Shown here piece by piece: positions 63,140 to 64,000 of a stretch of 64,000 nucleotides of DNA. The position numbers and the translations under genes were made by a program. Where the stretch lies: the NCBI GenBank assembly GCA_947034885.2, contig OX344750.2:36628821-36692820 (forward strand), read 5' to 3'. The DNA comes from Thuidium tamariscinum (taxonomy: Eukaryota; Streptophyta; Bryopsida; Hypnales; Thuidiaceae). Position 1 is the first letter of the stretch; every line of letters begins with the position of its first letter. The notes below the pieces were generated by a model. It had not been told where the DNA came from. It searched no databases and saw only the letters and a program-made list of their open reading frames with translations.

Positions 63140-64000
63140 TGACAGAGAATACCTTTGATCTTTCTTGCAATTGCCTTATTAGTGCATCTACTTCTTTCTA
63201 GTTACGAAGGTAAAATCTACATTTGAGGTGATTCGATTTTAATTGAATTAGTTAATTAATATCTTCAAGGAATGAATTAATACATGTATGTAAATAACCA
63301 TGGATATTGCTCCTCTTGGCACTTGAGGCTTAGCTTACTTCACTTTCAATTATATTGTGTATGGTGGTTTATATCCCAACTTACATTAAGATATATTCAC
63401 ACTTAGTATTATGGAAAAATGGTAGTATAAAGATAAAAATCTAACAAAAGTTACATTGACTAGGGGTATTAAGGGGACCAAAAAAAAGGGACTTATCATG
63501 AAAAACTATAGATGTTTAAAACATAATGTACAACCCCCTAATCCTCCTACACCACCACCACCACTCCACACACCCCACATACACTTCAATAACTATTGAT
63601 ATACAACAAAAGTATATATTTATATAGTGCGAAATGTTGGTTTATTAGTTTGGGTCCTTTTAAAATCCCTATTCAATGCAGAAGTTTCTTTTTTTATGTT
63701 GTAATTGCAATGGGCCCAAGTGCATGAAAAACAATGTCTATAGAGGGGAGGAAATGAACACCTTGTTTAGACTTTGTGAATCAAGATTGAGGTATGTATC
63801 AATGCTACAAAGCTCAGTCCAGAGGCACTTCTAGAATTGGTGGAAGTGTGTTGTGCGTAATCTTCATTTAATAGCATCCAAGTAATTGATTGAAGCTTAT
63901 GTTTTTCTCCACCTTTCGAAATCACAATTGTTCTCTTCTTATTGTGTATGAAAAATGTTGTTGCAATTTGGTGAATGTGTAACTACTAATGTTTTCATAA
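63140..64000. other. AT-rich right end, no gene seen
   Basis: Contains a cac/cca-rich run at about 63545-63580 (ctacaccaccaccaccactc). No frame, RNA gene or inverted repeat recognised. Confidence 0.4.

Overview
The window looks like nuclear DNA of a land plant, most likely a bryophyte (moss-like); the species is my inference. Evidence: spliced genes with GT-AG introns, protein families typical of plants (AWPM-19, the GRDP/DUF1399 family, a berberine-bridge-like oxidase, an XPF/UVH1 close to the flowering-plant protein), relatively GC-rich exons, and very AT-rich intergenic DNA full of short non-coding inverted-repeat elements. Exon models were built by reading splice sites and checking that phases join; no transcript data were available.

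Layout, left to right. 1-4982 (-): XPF/RAD1/UVH1 repair endonuclease, last exon cut by the window edge, with a tandem duplication of its first codons just upstream (4880-5361). 5362-8021: repeats. 8022-8762: a near-perfect hairpin of two 365-bp arms. About 8780-14035: a block bounded by inverted repeats, containing a FAAP24-like gene (+) and a decayed F-box/kelch gene (-). 16215-16613 (+): small secreted glycoprotein. 18333-19192: two inverted-repeat elements. 21758-23293 (+): YIP1/YIPF5-type Golgi membrane protein. 24030-27900 (-): complete alpha-tubulin whose catalytic Glu254 is Asn. 29388-29602 (-): dead relative of the secreted protein gene. 29966-32543 (-): berberine-bridge-enzyme-like FAD oxidase. 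36255-37441 (-): AWPM-19 plasma-membrane protein. 38060-41006: inverted-repeat elements, including a second long hairpin (39245-40323) and a Mutator-like MITE with an 11-bp target duplication. 41141-43265 (+): TruA-type tRNA pseudouridine synthase. 45993-47868: more MITEs. 48284-49156 (+): unrecognised coiled-coil protein whose frame stays open beyond two in-frame stops. 49394-56400: gene-poor, repeat-rich. 57129-62480 (+): 11-exon GRDP/DUF1399 protein. 62849-63100 (-): possible terminal exon of an unrecognised gene.

The genes are mostly unrelated housekeeping or membrane genes and do not form an operon or obvious metabolic cluster. The one functional link is at the left: XPF and FAAP24 both belong to the ERCC4-nuclease/helix-hairpin-helix superfamily used in DNA crosslink repair, and they lie within 5 kb of each other in divergent orientation. 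The most striking protein-level observation is the E254N alpha-tubulin. The most striking DNA-level structures are the two long hairpins and the inverted-repeat block around FAAP24. No complete autonomous transposon and no recognisable virus-like element was found.
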